Of a DNA stretch of 38,149 bases, positions 28,104 through 38,149 are shown piece by piece (position 1 is the stretch's first letter; each line of letters opens with the position of its first letter). The stretch covers positions 38,894 to 77,042 of the forward strand of contig NOKP01000071.1 in assembly GCA_002682825.1 (NCBI GenBank). Reading direction: 5' to 3'. A model generated the notes under the pieces. The model was not told where the DNA came from and did not search any database. It saw only the letters and a list, made by a program, of their open reading frames with translations. The position numbers were made by a program, and so were the translations under genes. The stretch comes from Neonectria sp. B-13. Its lineage: Eukaryota; Ascomycota; Sordariomycetes; Hypocreales; Nectriaceae.

Positions 28104-29890
28104 ATGCAAAGGCAAGCAAAACGTGGATGACCACGTAAATATGCAACAGCCAAGGACAAAGCGACAGCAGATTATCAACGACAGCGGGACAAACGGCAGA
28201 GAGCAGCAGCTGAAAGTAAAGGCTTACCCTATAGCAATTTTCATAACTTGCACTATCCTATCCAGCAGTTAGATAACTCACAGAGCAGTGGTTTCACACC
28301 GCTACAAGAACAAGACATCAGCAACTTTCTGCCTCCACCTAGCCCTCCACTCCAACCCACCACCGAGGTTATTTTCTCTGATCATAATGAGCCTCTCAGA
28401 TCAGCATCGATTATATCCTCAAGTAGTGCGCCCGAAGCAGACAACGTGGAGAGGTCACAGCCCCTACTCGCAGCAGATCCTCAGTCACCCGGAGATATCA
28501 ACGAACCGAGTATACCTAATACCGGATCTCCCCCCTATGCGGAAGATCCGGTAGCTGTTTCAAGTCACCAGGATCCTGACCCGGTTCAGGATGTCTCTGA
28601 TACAATCCCAGAGACCTCTCCACAAGTGGGGGACGGCGAGTCAGGTCCAATTGAGCATCTCGCACAAGAGCTGGCAGAACAGCTTATCAAATTTCAAGGA
28701 TGCTGCAACGAGTGCCACCAGGCAACAAAACGCAATCATATGGAAGATACCAACGAACATATCAGCCTTGCCGTGTACCTGGACTTCACGCCTGAATTAG
28801 GTCCTGACATCCTCAGTCATGAGACCATCGCGCACCAGAAAGATGATCTAACTGGAAAACTAAGCCCTGAATCCAGAAGACAGCTCTTTTGTGGTATTGA
28901 CTCCAGAGAGGAGGTACCATATATCTGCTTGGATGAAGATGAGCGGGGTTCAGATGGTGCTGGGGTTACCTTCGATATAGACAGCGTCGTGGCCTTCCCG
29001 AGTAGCCTTGCTATTGCTAAGAAGGGAATTCACTGGTCTCCTACCCGAATGACTGTATCTGATCTTCAGTCTGATCTCCACCTTCGATCTATGCCTGTCG
29101 TGTTCCTCGATGCAAATGGAAAACAACATCAAGTCCGCCGGCCCATACACCACATTCCTCACTATACATTCGGTCGTGTTATCGGATTTGAGGATATATC
29201 TTTATATCTTCTATTCCCTAACTTATATCGAGAAGAGCAGAAGTGTAGTAAACTCAGGGATGAAGACTTTCGACTATGGATGGATGGTATTCTGCTCCCT
29301 GCAATATACCAATGCTACAGCACAGCTCATGTCCAGCATTATCCATCAAGCTATGACCACAGTCGTTACAACTCTACCGCCCGCGGAATAGAGGGACTTT
29401 CTCAGCACGTGCATCCAGTGGCACGGGAGCAACAGCTAATGTATTATTTACCACCAGAGGCACTGGCAGATGTTTAGGCTAATATCACCACTGCCATTCA
29501 AGAACCAGGATTCCAGCAGTTCCGGGATGTTACCATTCTTCTTCAAGCAAAGAACCTGAAGGTTCTCACAAAGGACGTTACTTGGGAGAAGATGATGTCG
29601 CGTTTTGAACAGTATTGGACCAGCGCAATCGACAACAGCCATACGACAACAGACCTCTACTTTGATATTGCGAAAGAAACTTGCCCCCAGCAGCCATCTG
29701 AAGTTGTACCTTGGAACCATCTGGCAGCTGGTACTATTGACGATCCACCACAGAAACGAGCAGAAACACTACTTTACCGGCGATGCTGCTTAGAATCATA
29801 TGCCTTCCAGGTCGGCAATAGGTATACCAATGATAAAGGGACCCAAAAGCAGGTCTTCTATCCATTCAGTATGCTTCAAGATACTGGGAG

Positions 29891-32868
29891 CAGGCTTTCT
29901 AACCATACGCCATACGCCATACGGACCTGAATGGTTTATGGTGTATGATTTATTCTCGTATGGCGAACTAAACCATATATTGCCCATACGGCAAATGACG
30001 TCAAACCGGTCAAGGGCCCACATCTTCCTCTAGAGCGCTGGTGCTTCCCTCCTCTGCCATGTACTCGTATTGTTCAACCTCGTCTACTTGTAGCCCTGCC
30101 GTTATACCGCTGCGAATCCAGCTCTTTAAGCACTCCCCCTTTTCAATTGTCGATGCTCCAAGGAGCATTCGATCCCACGAAATTGTACGCCGTGCTCCAG
30201 AGAATGTACGCTCAGGGTCAGCAGACATGGCGGGTATTGAGAGAATGTCTATTGCCATCTTTGACAGTCGGGGAAAGCGCTCCTTCTGCTCATCGCGGAG
30301 CCACCAGGCAAGGGGGGAGCAGTCGATTGGAATGGGTGGCTGGGAGGTGTAGGTTTCGTATTCGTCAACGTCGGGCTCTGTGCCTATGACATTAAGCTCC
30401 TGTGCAAGCAGGTCATACTCATCCAGTTCCAGTGCCGGAACAATGGAAGGAGTAGTATAAACGGTTGGCAGTTTCTTGTATTCGTCTTCCCACAACTTCT
30501 TCACTCCTGTAAAGACCTTCTTATGCCATGCCTTTGGCCAATTTTTCTGTATATGAGCCTTTCCTCGGGATGGATGGAGAATAAGCGCTGCACCGTATGC
30601 CGGGCTCTCATCGGAGAGCTGGTAGTATTTGTCGAAGACATGCCAGCTCGTCAGTACTGGACCAAGTAGCTGTTGGTTCATCTTATATTTGTTGAATGCT
30701 TGCTGGTAATGCTTGTGAAGGACGTCCATCGTAAATAATGTACGATCGAGCGTTGAACGATATCCCTCAGTAAGGAGAGTTATCTTCCAAAACGGCTGTA
30801 GGAAATTCCGCGTCTCGCGAAGGTTTTGCCAATCCTGTGGTGCTAAGTAGTCGTCCACAAGGGCGTCGTAGTACTTGTCCTGATACCACTTGATATGCTC
30901 CTCCTTATCAAGAGCGGCATCGAGCAGAAGAAACCATGAGTTCCAGCGTGTATCGTTGTCGAGCCCGAGGACTTTGCCGGCACGCCTCCGAAAGAGATTA
31001 TACCTGTAATCGTTCGCTCAAATATGGATAGCAGTATTATGCAACTTGCCGAGCGGACCGAGTTGACTCCAGCCACGCTCCTTTCGCTTCTTCCGACCCT
31101 GCATCATGTCAATGTTGAACGAAGCTTGGTCCATCTCTTCAATCTGCCTGCAGGCTTCAAGCACAGCCTCTTTGCTATCCATGAAAAGAAACGCTTGGAC
31201 GCAAAGGTTGACAACGTGGCCATGGCAACGAATCCGTCGGTGTCTTGCATTCCAGGCGACGCCTCGTCCATCAAGGAAGTGGCTCAATAGACGACATAGC
31301 ACGTCATTGGAACCGTGATTATCTCCTGTAATATATCCCAGCTGGCGTGAGATGCCGTACTCCTCAATGACTGGCTGAAGGAGCTTCCACTGCTCGGCTC
31401 CGCTGTGGCTTCCAGGGCCGTCTATGCCAGGAAGTTCAGGTAAGGCCAGCAGCAGTGCCTGGCAGGGATTTTTCGTGCCTTCCTGCATAAATTGCACACA
31501 TATTCCTAGGAAAGCTTTGTGGTTTGGTGCGCTCCATACGTCAGCGGAGAGGTGAAGCTTGGCAGGTGAGGATTGCAGCTTTTTTCGGAGAATATCTTTG
31601 TGGATCGCATATGAGTTTGAGCAGAGTTTTTGGACATGGCCGTGGGAGGTGTTGATAAGCTCTTCTGCAGTATAATTTGCCTCCATAAGCAGAGCGTGCA
31701 ACTCTGGCCAAGTATTGCAATTGTATGGGAGATTGCGGACAGTAACCAGCTGGACTAAGGCTTCCATTGCAGCCTTTGGATTAAGTACGTTCCGAAGCAC
31801 TTGCTCCTCTCTTTCTTGAAGCTTAGCAACCTCAATCTCGCCAGCTTTGTTGAACGCCTCTTTGATGAGGCTGGCACACACTTTCTTGGTTGAATTTGGC
31901 TCTGAGCCAGCGGCTTCAACTGAGTGTATCTTAAGTAGGTGGTTGCGGAATGTGGTAGACACGTATGTGGAGTACGATGGGTTGCTGCAGTATTTGCAGT
32001 AGAACACTAAGTCTTGCTTTGGCCCAGCGCGCTCAGGCTCGGATCCTTGAGGTTTTCGAGTGTGTTGCCACGTCGCATCGGCCGTAGTGATGCGTTTGCG
32101 CTTTGGAGTTGTTGAAGTGGAAGATTCAACGGAGGGTAAGCTCTGCCTATCAGGTATCTCAGAAGCCGTCTCGATTGTTGCAGCAATGGAGGACTCGCAG
32201 TCACTAGGCGTGCGGCTGAGGAAGGAGTCCATCGCAAGCAATCAACGGGCATCATGGCTTTCCACTAGCTTCGTCATGAAGTGTCGCGCGACACGGAGGC
32301 GTGGCTAGCTGACGGCCGGTCACGGCAGTCAGAAGGTCGCTCAGTGAATCGGGTAAGGTTAACGAATGAGACTTGATTTCTATCTCAAGGAGTGGAATCG
32401 TATGAGACTATATGATCTGGAATAATGTTGCTGCCTGCAAGGCAGCAGCTGTTGCCTACCAGGCAGGATCGTACTAACTGTTTGCTATAAGTGAGCGACT
32501 TGATCTTGACATGAAGTCTGACAATGTGACTCGAAGCGATCTTGATAGTTGCCTTAGGATTGGAGCTACGGAGACGTTGCACGGCAGTCCAAGTTGCCCA
32601 CGCATAGCTTAAGCAACCGATTTGCCATTCAAGAATCCTTTCTACCTTATGGATCTATTGGAAAGGGAGGCCTTTCAGGACCAGGAGGATGGTCAAGGTG
32701 TTCTAGTGCCGCCGATTTCCTTACCTGACTATTTTTGACTCGGGGCAACTTTATCCCGCGTATGATCATATATGGTCATACGCCTCAGGCCGTATGGTAT
32801 AGGTATATGGGCAATATATGAGTAATATATGGTTTAACTAAACCATACGCGTATGGTTAGAAAGCCTG
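29891..32868 (-). mobile_element. Complete hAT transposon (copy 2), 2978 bp
   Basis: Ends are perfect 20-bp inverted repeats, CAGGCTTTCTAACCATACGC on the left and its complement on the right. It is flanked by the 8-bp duplication ACTGGGAG at 29883-29890 and 32869-32876. Subterminal CCATACG/CGTATGG repeats lie inside both ends. It carries one minus-strand transposase gene. It is unrelated in its ends to copy 1, so two hAT families are present. Confidence 0.95.
30010..32232 (-). pseudogene. hAT transposase (copy 2), single premature stop
   Basis: Start chosen at ATG 32232 (MDSFLSRTPSDCESSI). A single frame of 741 codons, stop included, is interrupted only by TGA at 31018-31020, in a context (TAIHI*ANDYRYNLF) where Arg is expected. 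Seen: BED-like finger FYCKYC...HLLKIH (about residues 85-115), LSADVWSAPNHKAF (first Asp), YITGDNHGSND (second Asp region), RCHGHVVNLCVQAFLF, DNDTRWNSW, and a C-terminal dimerisation region with SADPERTFSGARR (catalytic Glu) and SKMAIDILSIPAM. No intron is needed. Ends and gene are otherwise intact. The element could still be moved by transposase supplied in trans. Confidence 0.9.
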
Positions 32869-34553
32869 ACTGGGAGTCTCACTATAGAGACTGGAAAGCG
32901 CTCTCAGCGCCGAGCTGCTGGTCTTCTCTACTCTCAATTCTACTCCAGTGTCAAGGAAGTATTTGCAGCCGGAAACGTGTATCCATTCACAAACGCGGCT
33001 ATCGAAACACTTGCCCTTGATAAAAAGCTAAGAAAGACATGGGAGCTTGTCGGAGGCGGTCTTAGTCACCAGCCAACGGCATTAATCAAGGCATACCTAT
33101 ACACAAAGCTTCGATGCCACCATGCCATAGTAGGATCTATGCGAAAGTCTTTCGGCATTCGAGAAGAGCATCGTGTTTCGAAGGACCTGTTCTATGCTAT
33201 TGACAACCAGATAAGATCCAGAGAGTTACACGACAAGCGCCTCATCGTTCCTACTGACGATGGTTCCCCATACTATAGCTTCACAACCAATACTCTCCTT
33301 ACGTGGGTGAGGTGTAATATTAATAAGTTCTGTGTAGGGTTCGAAATGGTATACAGCTTTCAAGATCCACACTTTGTGACTTGGGAACACACAAGAATTA
33401 TGCTCATGTTTCTTCGCTGTCTCCAATTCTCATATACAGGCGGACTGATACAGAAGGTCGCTGGGTGCTGGCGAGACGTACGACAGCAACCCGATACAAG
33501 TCAGCCAAATGGACTTCGCCGCCACGAAGGTCTCGGATTCAAGCTTACTATGGAGAGGTATGGCTATGCCTGGTTTCTTGATAAGATCGACTGGAATACG
33601 CTTACCTTCCGCTAACCTTATGCACCTTATATGATGTTCAACAATCCGTCGATGCAGAATGTGTATCGCGCTCGGTACCACCAAGTCCGAGATGTACGAA
33701 TCGACTTCATTCGAGTGAATAAGGCCTACCAGTGGATGCTCGAGTTTAGCGCTATTCCTAAGTGCCTTGACCTCCTAGAAAACTATCTTCGAGAGCTATG
33801 TCTGTGTGCTTTTTGCAAGGACGTTTTCTTCCACGTCAAGTCAGCTCTGAAGCCAGAATATCTGGAATCTGCATTGTCAGGAGAGATTCCCTTGTGTTAC
33901 GATAGTGTTAATAACGCCATGCTGCAGGATCACCAGCCACTACAACTTGCACAAGGAAATCGATTGGCGGTGAAGGATATCCATGTATTGTTTTCTTGGC
34001 TTTGGAAATTGAAGGATGACTATTTTGAACGGCAAGGATGGAAGGAGAAGCCATATTAAATGCTATTCCAATAAAGCTTCCATGCCATTAAAACTGCATG
34101 AGGGAAGGCTGGTGCATGGAAATGGCGATAAGACCTGAAAAGATCGTTTCTTGGAAGCCATTGGATTCTTCCTTATCCACATAGCCGGGGATTTATGCAC
34201 AGGGACAAAGAAGAAAAACAGTTCATTTGGTGGCCTAGCGCACATCAGGGACTTATCAGACACTACGCCAAGTTCCGACAGACTGGAACTCTAGCACATC
34301 CATTGCCAGCCTCCAACATCAAACTCCATCCTATTAATGGCTGGCAATTAGCAACGACTCTATTTTCCAAGAGCTACATGCCCTATGTCATCCAACCCAA
34401 CAGGAGTTGATTCACATGCCTGAGAATGAGCTTTATGCCGAACTCGTCCGTCTCCGGGAGCAAGTAACAGCCAGTCCAACCCAAAGTCCCTTTCCAGCGC
34501 CCATGCTAGAATTAGATAACTCACCTAAGAGATATTATTTTCCAAGCAAATAG

Positions 34554-35480
34554 TGCCTAATAAGGCAGATTAAAGTCGCCAAAACATTTAAGGAATATAA
34601 TAAGGTTAATAAGTATCTATGGTTTTTAAAGAGGGGGCTAGAAACCTATAAACGTCTCCAATATAGTTATCTAAAACGACGCAAAAGGCGACGTTAAAAT
34701 CATACTATAATTCAATTAGACATTAATTTAGGTTCTATCTTAGGGGGTAATAAAGCTAAGGCTACCTTAGATAAAGAGAGCCTAGATATTATATAAAAGA
34801 AGTAAGCATAGGTCATATGCCATATAGAAAGCCAAGTATATAAGCTTATTAAAGCATACTATTGAAGATATCCATAGTAGAAGAAGTATTATAACCCTAA
34901 GCTAAGGGAGCTAAATTATTGCCTAAAGAAAGTTAAATAATATTTAAGAGGATAATAAATAGGCATAAAATAGAAGCAGGTAACTATATAAAGAAAGAAT
35001 AATTATATATAACTATAGAGTAGTTAATTTATAACTAACTATTTCTACTAGTTATATAGTCTATATAGTATTTTCTATACTACCTATTATATACTATTAT
35101 ATATAATGTACATGATAAGTGAGTGGATTAGACAAGTGAGTGGATTATTCTGATTTTCACCTTAAATCGCGATTTTTAAGAAATTCTTAAAAATTCAAAC
35201 TAGTATAAAAATAGCTATAATTTAAGATGTATGTCTATTAAGTATATTCTAATAAGTCAGAATTTTCTTAGATTATTAGAAAAATACCTTATAGAGTTAT
35301 TTAGAAAAACCTTATTCATACTGTTTCTTTTCTTATTTTAATTTTAGAAAATCATGTAAATTAAGAAAAAACTATTACTACTTGACCATCTCAGACTAGA
35401 AGCCAAATACATAGTAAAATGACTGAGCACAGAATTTAACATATAATAAGGACTTCTAATTCATCTTATATATATATTAA
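34554..35480. other. AT-rich, gene-free tract (probably RIP-mutated)
   Basis: TAAT/ATATAG-rich sequence with many stops in every frame. Faint coding-like traces (for example AAACGACGCAAAAGGCGACG near 34675) suggest a destroyed gene. It lies between the two AT-hook gene units. Confidence 0.6.
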
Positions 35481-36047
35481 TATTCTTTTCCTTGTTGTTG
35501 TTATTATATTCGTCTTGTAAGTTGTTGACCTCGTCGTCGACTCTGGGTTTTACAGCCAATCAGAATTTAGCGGTCAAATTGAACCGCTTTCGTTTTTGCG
35601 GTCACCGTATTTGGAATAGTGCCAATCCAGTTTGCCCTATGCCCCATTCAGCATCAAGCACCTCCTAACTCGTTGACATGTACCCAAGTAAAATCGCCCA
35701 GCGCTACCAAATTAGAAAGATAACATTAAGGACATATCGCACATTCATTTTCAATGTCACCAGAGTCCAATTGCAGCGTTGCAACCGGTTTAACCTTTCA
35801 TTATGGTTGATTGATGTGGTCAACAGAAAGGCAGTGTAGTAAGGCTTGCATATCTGTTTACACGCACATTGCATAATGTGAGGTTGATTAAGCAATTGTG
35901 ATGGGTTTCATCTCTGAGAGGGGTTGGGAAGGGGCTGAATTTAAACTTCAGATGATCTTAACACCCTGCACCGATTCTAAGAGATATCGATTTATCTAAT
36001 AATAGTTCTATAAGACTCTTTCTTCATTATTGCTCTATTATTACATT
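35481..36047. other. Leader region of the second AT-hook gene
   Basis: The left part (about 35505-35575) matches 27480-27560. No gene is seen. The ORF-free remainder is moderately AT-rich. Confidence 0.45.
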
Positions 36048-37535
36048 ATGGATAACGCTAGTTCCAACACTGTCCCATCAAGGCGTCAGCGTGGCAGGCC
36101 TCGAAAATACCCCACATCTGAAGCCAAGGCCGCGGCGGATGTAGAGCGGAAACGGGCGAGGCGGCAGGATACGGCCCCTGTGCAACGCGATACGGTACAT
36201 GCCAACTTTCACAACCCAGCTTTTCCCCTACAATCAGGAGGTGCTGGGTGGGTGAACGTATTCAGCGGATCTTATTCCCCGGCCAATTCCAATGCACTGG
36301 AACCGGACAACACAGACATCGCACAGTTCCTATCCGCAGTCGATCCTCAACCACTGGAAGACATAGAAGAGCAGGCTATGTCCGATGATGGCACTTTCAC
36401 AGGCCCTGTACATTCGATATCCACTTCGAATCACGAGAGCCCCAATCCAGGCCAAGCCATTGCCTTCGATACAACCTTGGAAACCTCGCCCCAGGCAGAG
36501 AATGATGAGCCAGATCCAGTTGGGTACCTTGCACAAAAGTTGGCAGAACAACTTGTTAAATTTCAAGGATGCTGCAATGACTGTCATCAAGCAGCCCAGC
36601 GTGCCCATATGGAAGATCCGAATGAGCAGATCGGTCTCGCCATGTACCTGGAGTCTGTACCTGCGCTGGGCCCTAACGTCCTTGGCACCAAGACTATCGC
36701 ACGCCAGAAAGATGATCTAGCTGGGAAAATGAGCCCTGAATCGAGAAGAGAAGCCTTTTGTGGTCTTACCTCTCGAGCTGAGATGCCCTACATTTGCTTA
36801 GATGAAGATGAGAGGGTTTCAAACGATGCTGGGGTTACCTTTGATGTGGATAGCATCATAGCCTTCCCAAGTAACCTTGCTGTCGCCAAGCAAGGCATTC
36901 GCTGGTCTCCTACCCGAATGGCTGTATCTGATCTTCAGTCTGATCTTCACCTTCGATCAATCCCGATCACATATTTCGATACGAATGGAAGCCAACATCA
37001 CGTCCATCGGCCTGTACACCAAATTCCTCACTATACATTTGGCCGCGTTATTGGATTCGAGGATATATCATTATATTTCCTATTTCCCAATCTGTATCGG
37101 GAGGAGCAAAGGTGCAGTCGGCTTCGGGATGAGGACTTTCGATTATGGATGGATGGCATTCTCCTCCCTGCCATATACCAATGCCACAGCAGTGCCCATG
37201 TCCAGCATTATCCGTCGAGCTACGACTACAGTCGTTACAATTCTATAGCTCGTGGAGTGGAGACACTTTCTCAACGTGTGCATCCAGTAGCACAGGAACA
37301 ACAACTAGTGTACTTTCTACCACCAGAGGCACTTGCGGATATTTGGGCCAACGTCCTTCTTAGGGTTCAGGAACCAGCATTCCAACAGTTCCAGGACGTT
37401 ACTATCCTCCTTCAAGCAAAGAACTTGAAGGTTCTCACAAAGGATGTCACCTGGGAGAAAATGGTATTACGATTCCAAAAGCATTGGGCTCATGCTATTG
37501 ATGAGAGCTACCATGCATTACCCACCTGCGGCTAA
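36048..37535 (+). CDS. AT-hook protein, paralog of 28104 gene, 3' truncated
   Basis: ATG at 36048 gives an AT-hook (RRQRGRPRKYPT, residues about 13-24) and a basic run (VERKRARRQ). A low-complexity region and the core shared with the gene at 28104 follow: AEQLVKFQGCCNDCHQ, MPYICLDEDER, SDLQSDLHLRSIP, HYTFGRVIGFEDISLYFLF, LWMDGILLPAIYQC, LPPEALADIWANV. The frame is open for 495 residues with no stop. Homology to the paralog ends at HAIDESYHALPTCG, where the paralog continues for another ~650 codons; a different element follows. The protein, if made, lacks the C-terminal half. Function unknown: the AT-hook suggests binding of AT-rich DNA in the nucleus, and CC-x2-CH might bind metal. It is much better preserved than its neighbour. 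Confidence 0.68.
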   Translation: MDNASSNTVPSRRQRGRPRKYPTSEAKAAADVERKRARRQDTAPVQRDTVHANFHNPAFPLQSGGAGWVNVFSGSYSPANSNALEPDNTDIAQFLSAVDPQPLEDIEEQAMSDDGTFTGPVHSISTSNHESPNPGQAIAFDTTLETSPQAENDEPDPVGYLAQKLAEQLVKFQGCCNDCHQAAQRAHMEDPNEQIGLAMYLESVPALGPNVLGTKTIARQKDDLAGKMSPESRREAFCGLTSRAEMPYICLDEDERVSNDAGVTFDVDSIIAFPSNLAVAKQGIRWSPTRMAVSDLQSDLHLRSIPITYFDTNGSQHHVHRPVHQIPHYTFGRVIGFEDISLYFLFPNLYREEQRCSRLRDEDFRLWMDGILLPAIYQCHSSAHVQHYPSSYDYSRYNSIARGVETLSQRVHPVAQEQQLVYFLPPEALADIWANVLLRVQEPAFQQFQDVTILLQAKNLKVLTKDVTWEKMVLRFQKHWAHAIDESYHALPTCG

Positions 37536-37666
37536 GACCCACCTACCGTACAGCAAAAATAAAATTTCCCCATACAAAATGCACTTTTTCAACCTCATGG
37601 GAAAAAGTCACCAAAAATAATAAAAATACAACCTTTTACGAAATTGAGTTTAGGATTGAATAAAAT

Positions 37667-38149
37667 TTAATATTTTCTCGGTCTTTTTACCTCACGGCCT
37701 GCGCGGGTGCGTTCGACGGGTAACTCTTCCGCCTCCGAATTTGAACTTTCATCCTCTTGCATCCCTCCCACCTCGATCACATCCTCAACAGCCCCTGCCT
37801 CTTCAGTTGCCTGGTTTGGCTCGGGAATAGTTCCAGCAGCCACTAGAGCCTCGGCTAATGTGATGAACTTCTTGTTGGGATTGGGTATGGCCTTTCTCCT
37901 CTTGCCTCTACTTAAACGGCCGACTTCCTCCTCCAGACTGGTGATTCTTGCGCTCAGGGAGGCAATCTTTGACTCCTGGACTTCAAACCCTTTCGATATC
38001 ACAGAATACCGTCTTCTGGTTGAGCGGCTCTTGTTTTTTCCCAGATCTCTGATATGACGGCTGGTTTTTGGCGTATTATCAGAGTCGCGTTGCCCGTCTC
38101 TGAGACCCTCTGATTCAGGAGTAGTTTCCTTCTTGTCTGGTTGAATCTC
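37667..38149 (-). CDS. Pogo/Fot1-type transposase, C-terminal part (runs off right edge)
   Basis: The minus-strand frame is open from the right edge to the stop at 37667. It reads NTPKTSRHIRDL, then a coiled-coil-like SKIASLSARITSLEEEVGRL, RGKRRKAIPNPNKKFITLAEAL, and an acidic tail ending in REVKRPRKY. This pattern (TP-x-T, coiled coil, basic KRRK with PNxKF) is typical of the end of pogo/Fot1-like transposases. The catalytic domain is beyond the window. The AT-rich segment 37536-37666 should contain the terminal inverted repeat; the element probably begins near 37545 and truncates the AT-hook gene. Confidence 0.7.
   Translation of the reverse strand, partial: EIQPDKKETTPESEGLRDGQRDSDNTPKTSRHIRDLGKNKSRSTRRRYSVISKGFEVQESKIASLSARITSLEEEVGRLSRGKRRKAIPNPNKKFITLAEALVAAGTIPEPNQATEEAGAVEDVIEVGGMQEDESSNSEAEELPVERTRAGREVKRPRKY

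Larger units (their letters stand above)
28104..34553 (+). pseudogene. AT-hook protein of unknown function, split by a hAT element
   Basis: The start at ATG 28104 restores an AT-hook (KRG*PRKY) where TGA at 28128 replaces the Arg seen in the paralog at 36048. The frame continues through a Ser/Pro/Asp-rich region and a conserved core: AEQLIKFQGCCNECHQ (possible metal site), YICLDEDER, WSPTRMTVSDLQSDLHLRS, HYTFGRVIGFEDISLYLLF, FRLWMDGILLPAIYQC, LPPEALAD. TAG at 29475 replaces the Trp of the paralog. The hAT at 29891-32868 splits the codon run at GAT ACT GGG AG; removing it and one 8-bp duplicate rejoins the frame exactly. Downstream stops at 33613, 34057, 34072, 34099 and 34129, and a frameshift near 34400, precede a tail with ELYAELVRLREQ. 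The intact gene would be about 1150 codons. The family is not recognised; repeated copies with shared flanks suggest a mobile-element protein. Confidence 0.68.

Overview
This window looks like a repeat-rich accessory or subtelomeric region of a filamentous ascomycete (Pezizomycotina). The evidence is short spliceosomal introns of 50-80 bp with CTAAC/CTGAC branch sites, a HeLo-NACHT gene, a kinase-ankyrin gene, hAT and pogo/Fot1-type transposons, and many in-frame stops of the kind made by C-to-T (RIP-like) mutation. I see no telomere repeat array, rRNA, tRNA or CRISPR. All family calls come from reading motifs by eye; no database was searched.

Left part (1-5130). A spliced minus-strand protein kinase-ankyrin gene runs off the left edge. 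It is followed by a HeLo-NACHT (NLR-like) plus-strand gene broken just after its Walker A motif, a second decayed copy of the same NACHT-proximal segment, a 30-bp tandem repeat and one copy of a ~200-bp LTR-like repeat. Region 5130-8800 is a hAT element (one premature stop, one intron) flanked by inverted pieces of a pogo-type transposase and inverted copies of the LTR-like repeat.

Centre (8900-27030). This is the most interesting part. Four related gene bodies or fragments and one leader fragment lie in one orientation: an OrsD-type zinc-finger N-terminal piece (9147-10374); a large protein with tyrosine-recombinase-like motifs and a Cys-rich C-terminus (11141-14863); a truncated OrsD leader (18092-18300); an intact 1218-residue OrsD / recombinase-like / OrsD protein (18532-22188); and a long gene fusing the same recombinase-like module to a RecQ-type helicase (about 22331-27028). 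The last has 14 in-frame stops, no frameshift, and a leucine codon usage unlike its neighbours. The recombinase-like module has the same ordered motifs in all three proteins: GQ-x2-R-x2-E-[IL]-L, an HK-containing strand, an RQ-[LV] helix and GH-x8-Y. Short repeat arrays containing CCGTGCAC lie upstream of the two OrsD starts, and three GGGCCC-centred palindromes sit between the truncated leader and the intact gene. A YR-plus-helicase mobile system is my leading hypothesis.

Right part (27030-38149). Two paralogous AT-hook genes of unknown function lie here. The first (28104-34553) carries stops and is split by a complete hAT element (29891-32868) with perfect 20-bp inverted ends and an 8-bp target duplication. 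The second (36048-37535) has a long open N-terminal part but loses homology where another element begins; the C-terminal end of a pogo-type transposase on the minus strand runs off the right edge. AT-rich, gene-free tracts (about 26950-27460 and 34554-35480) separate these units and look heavily mutated.
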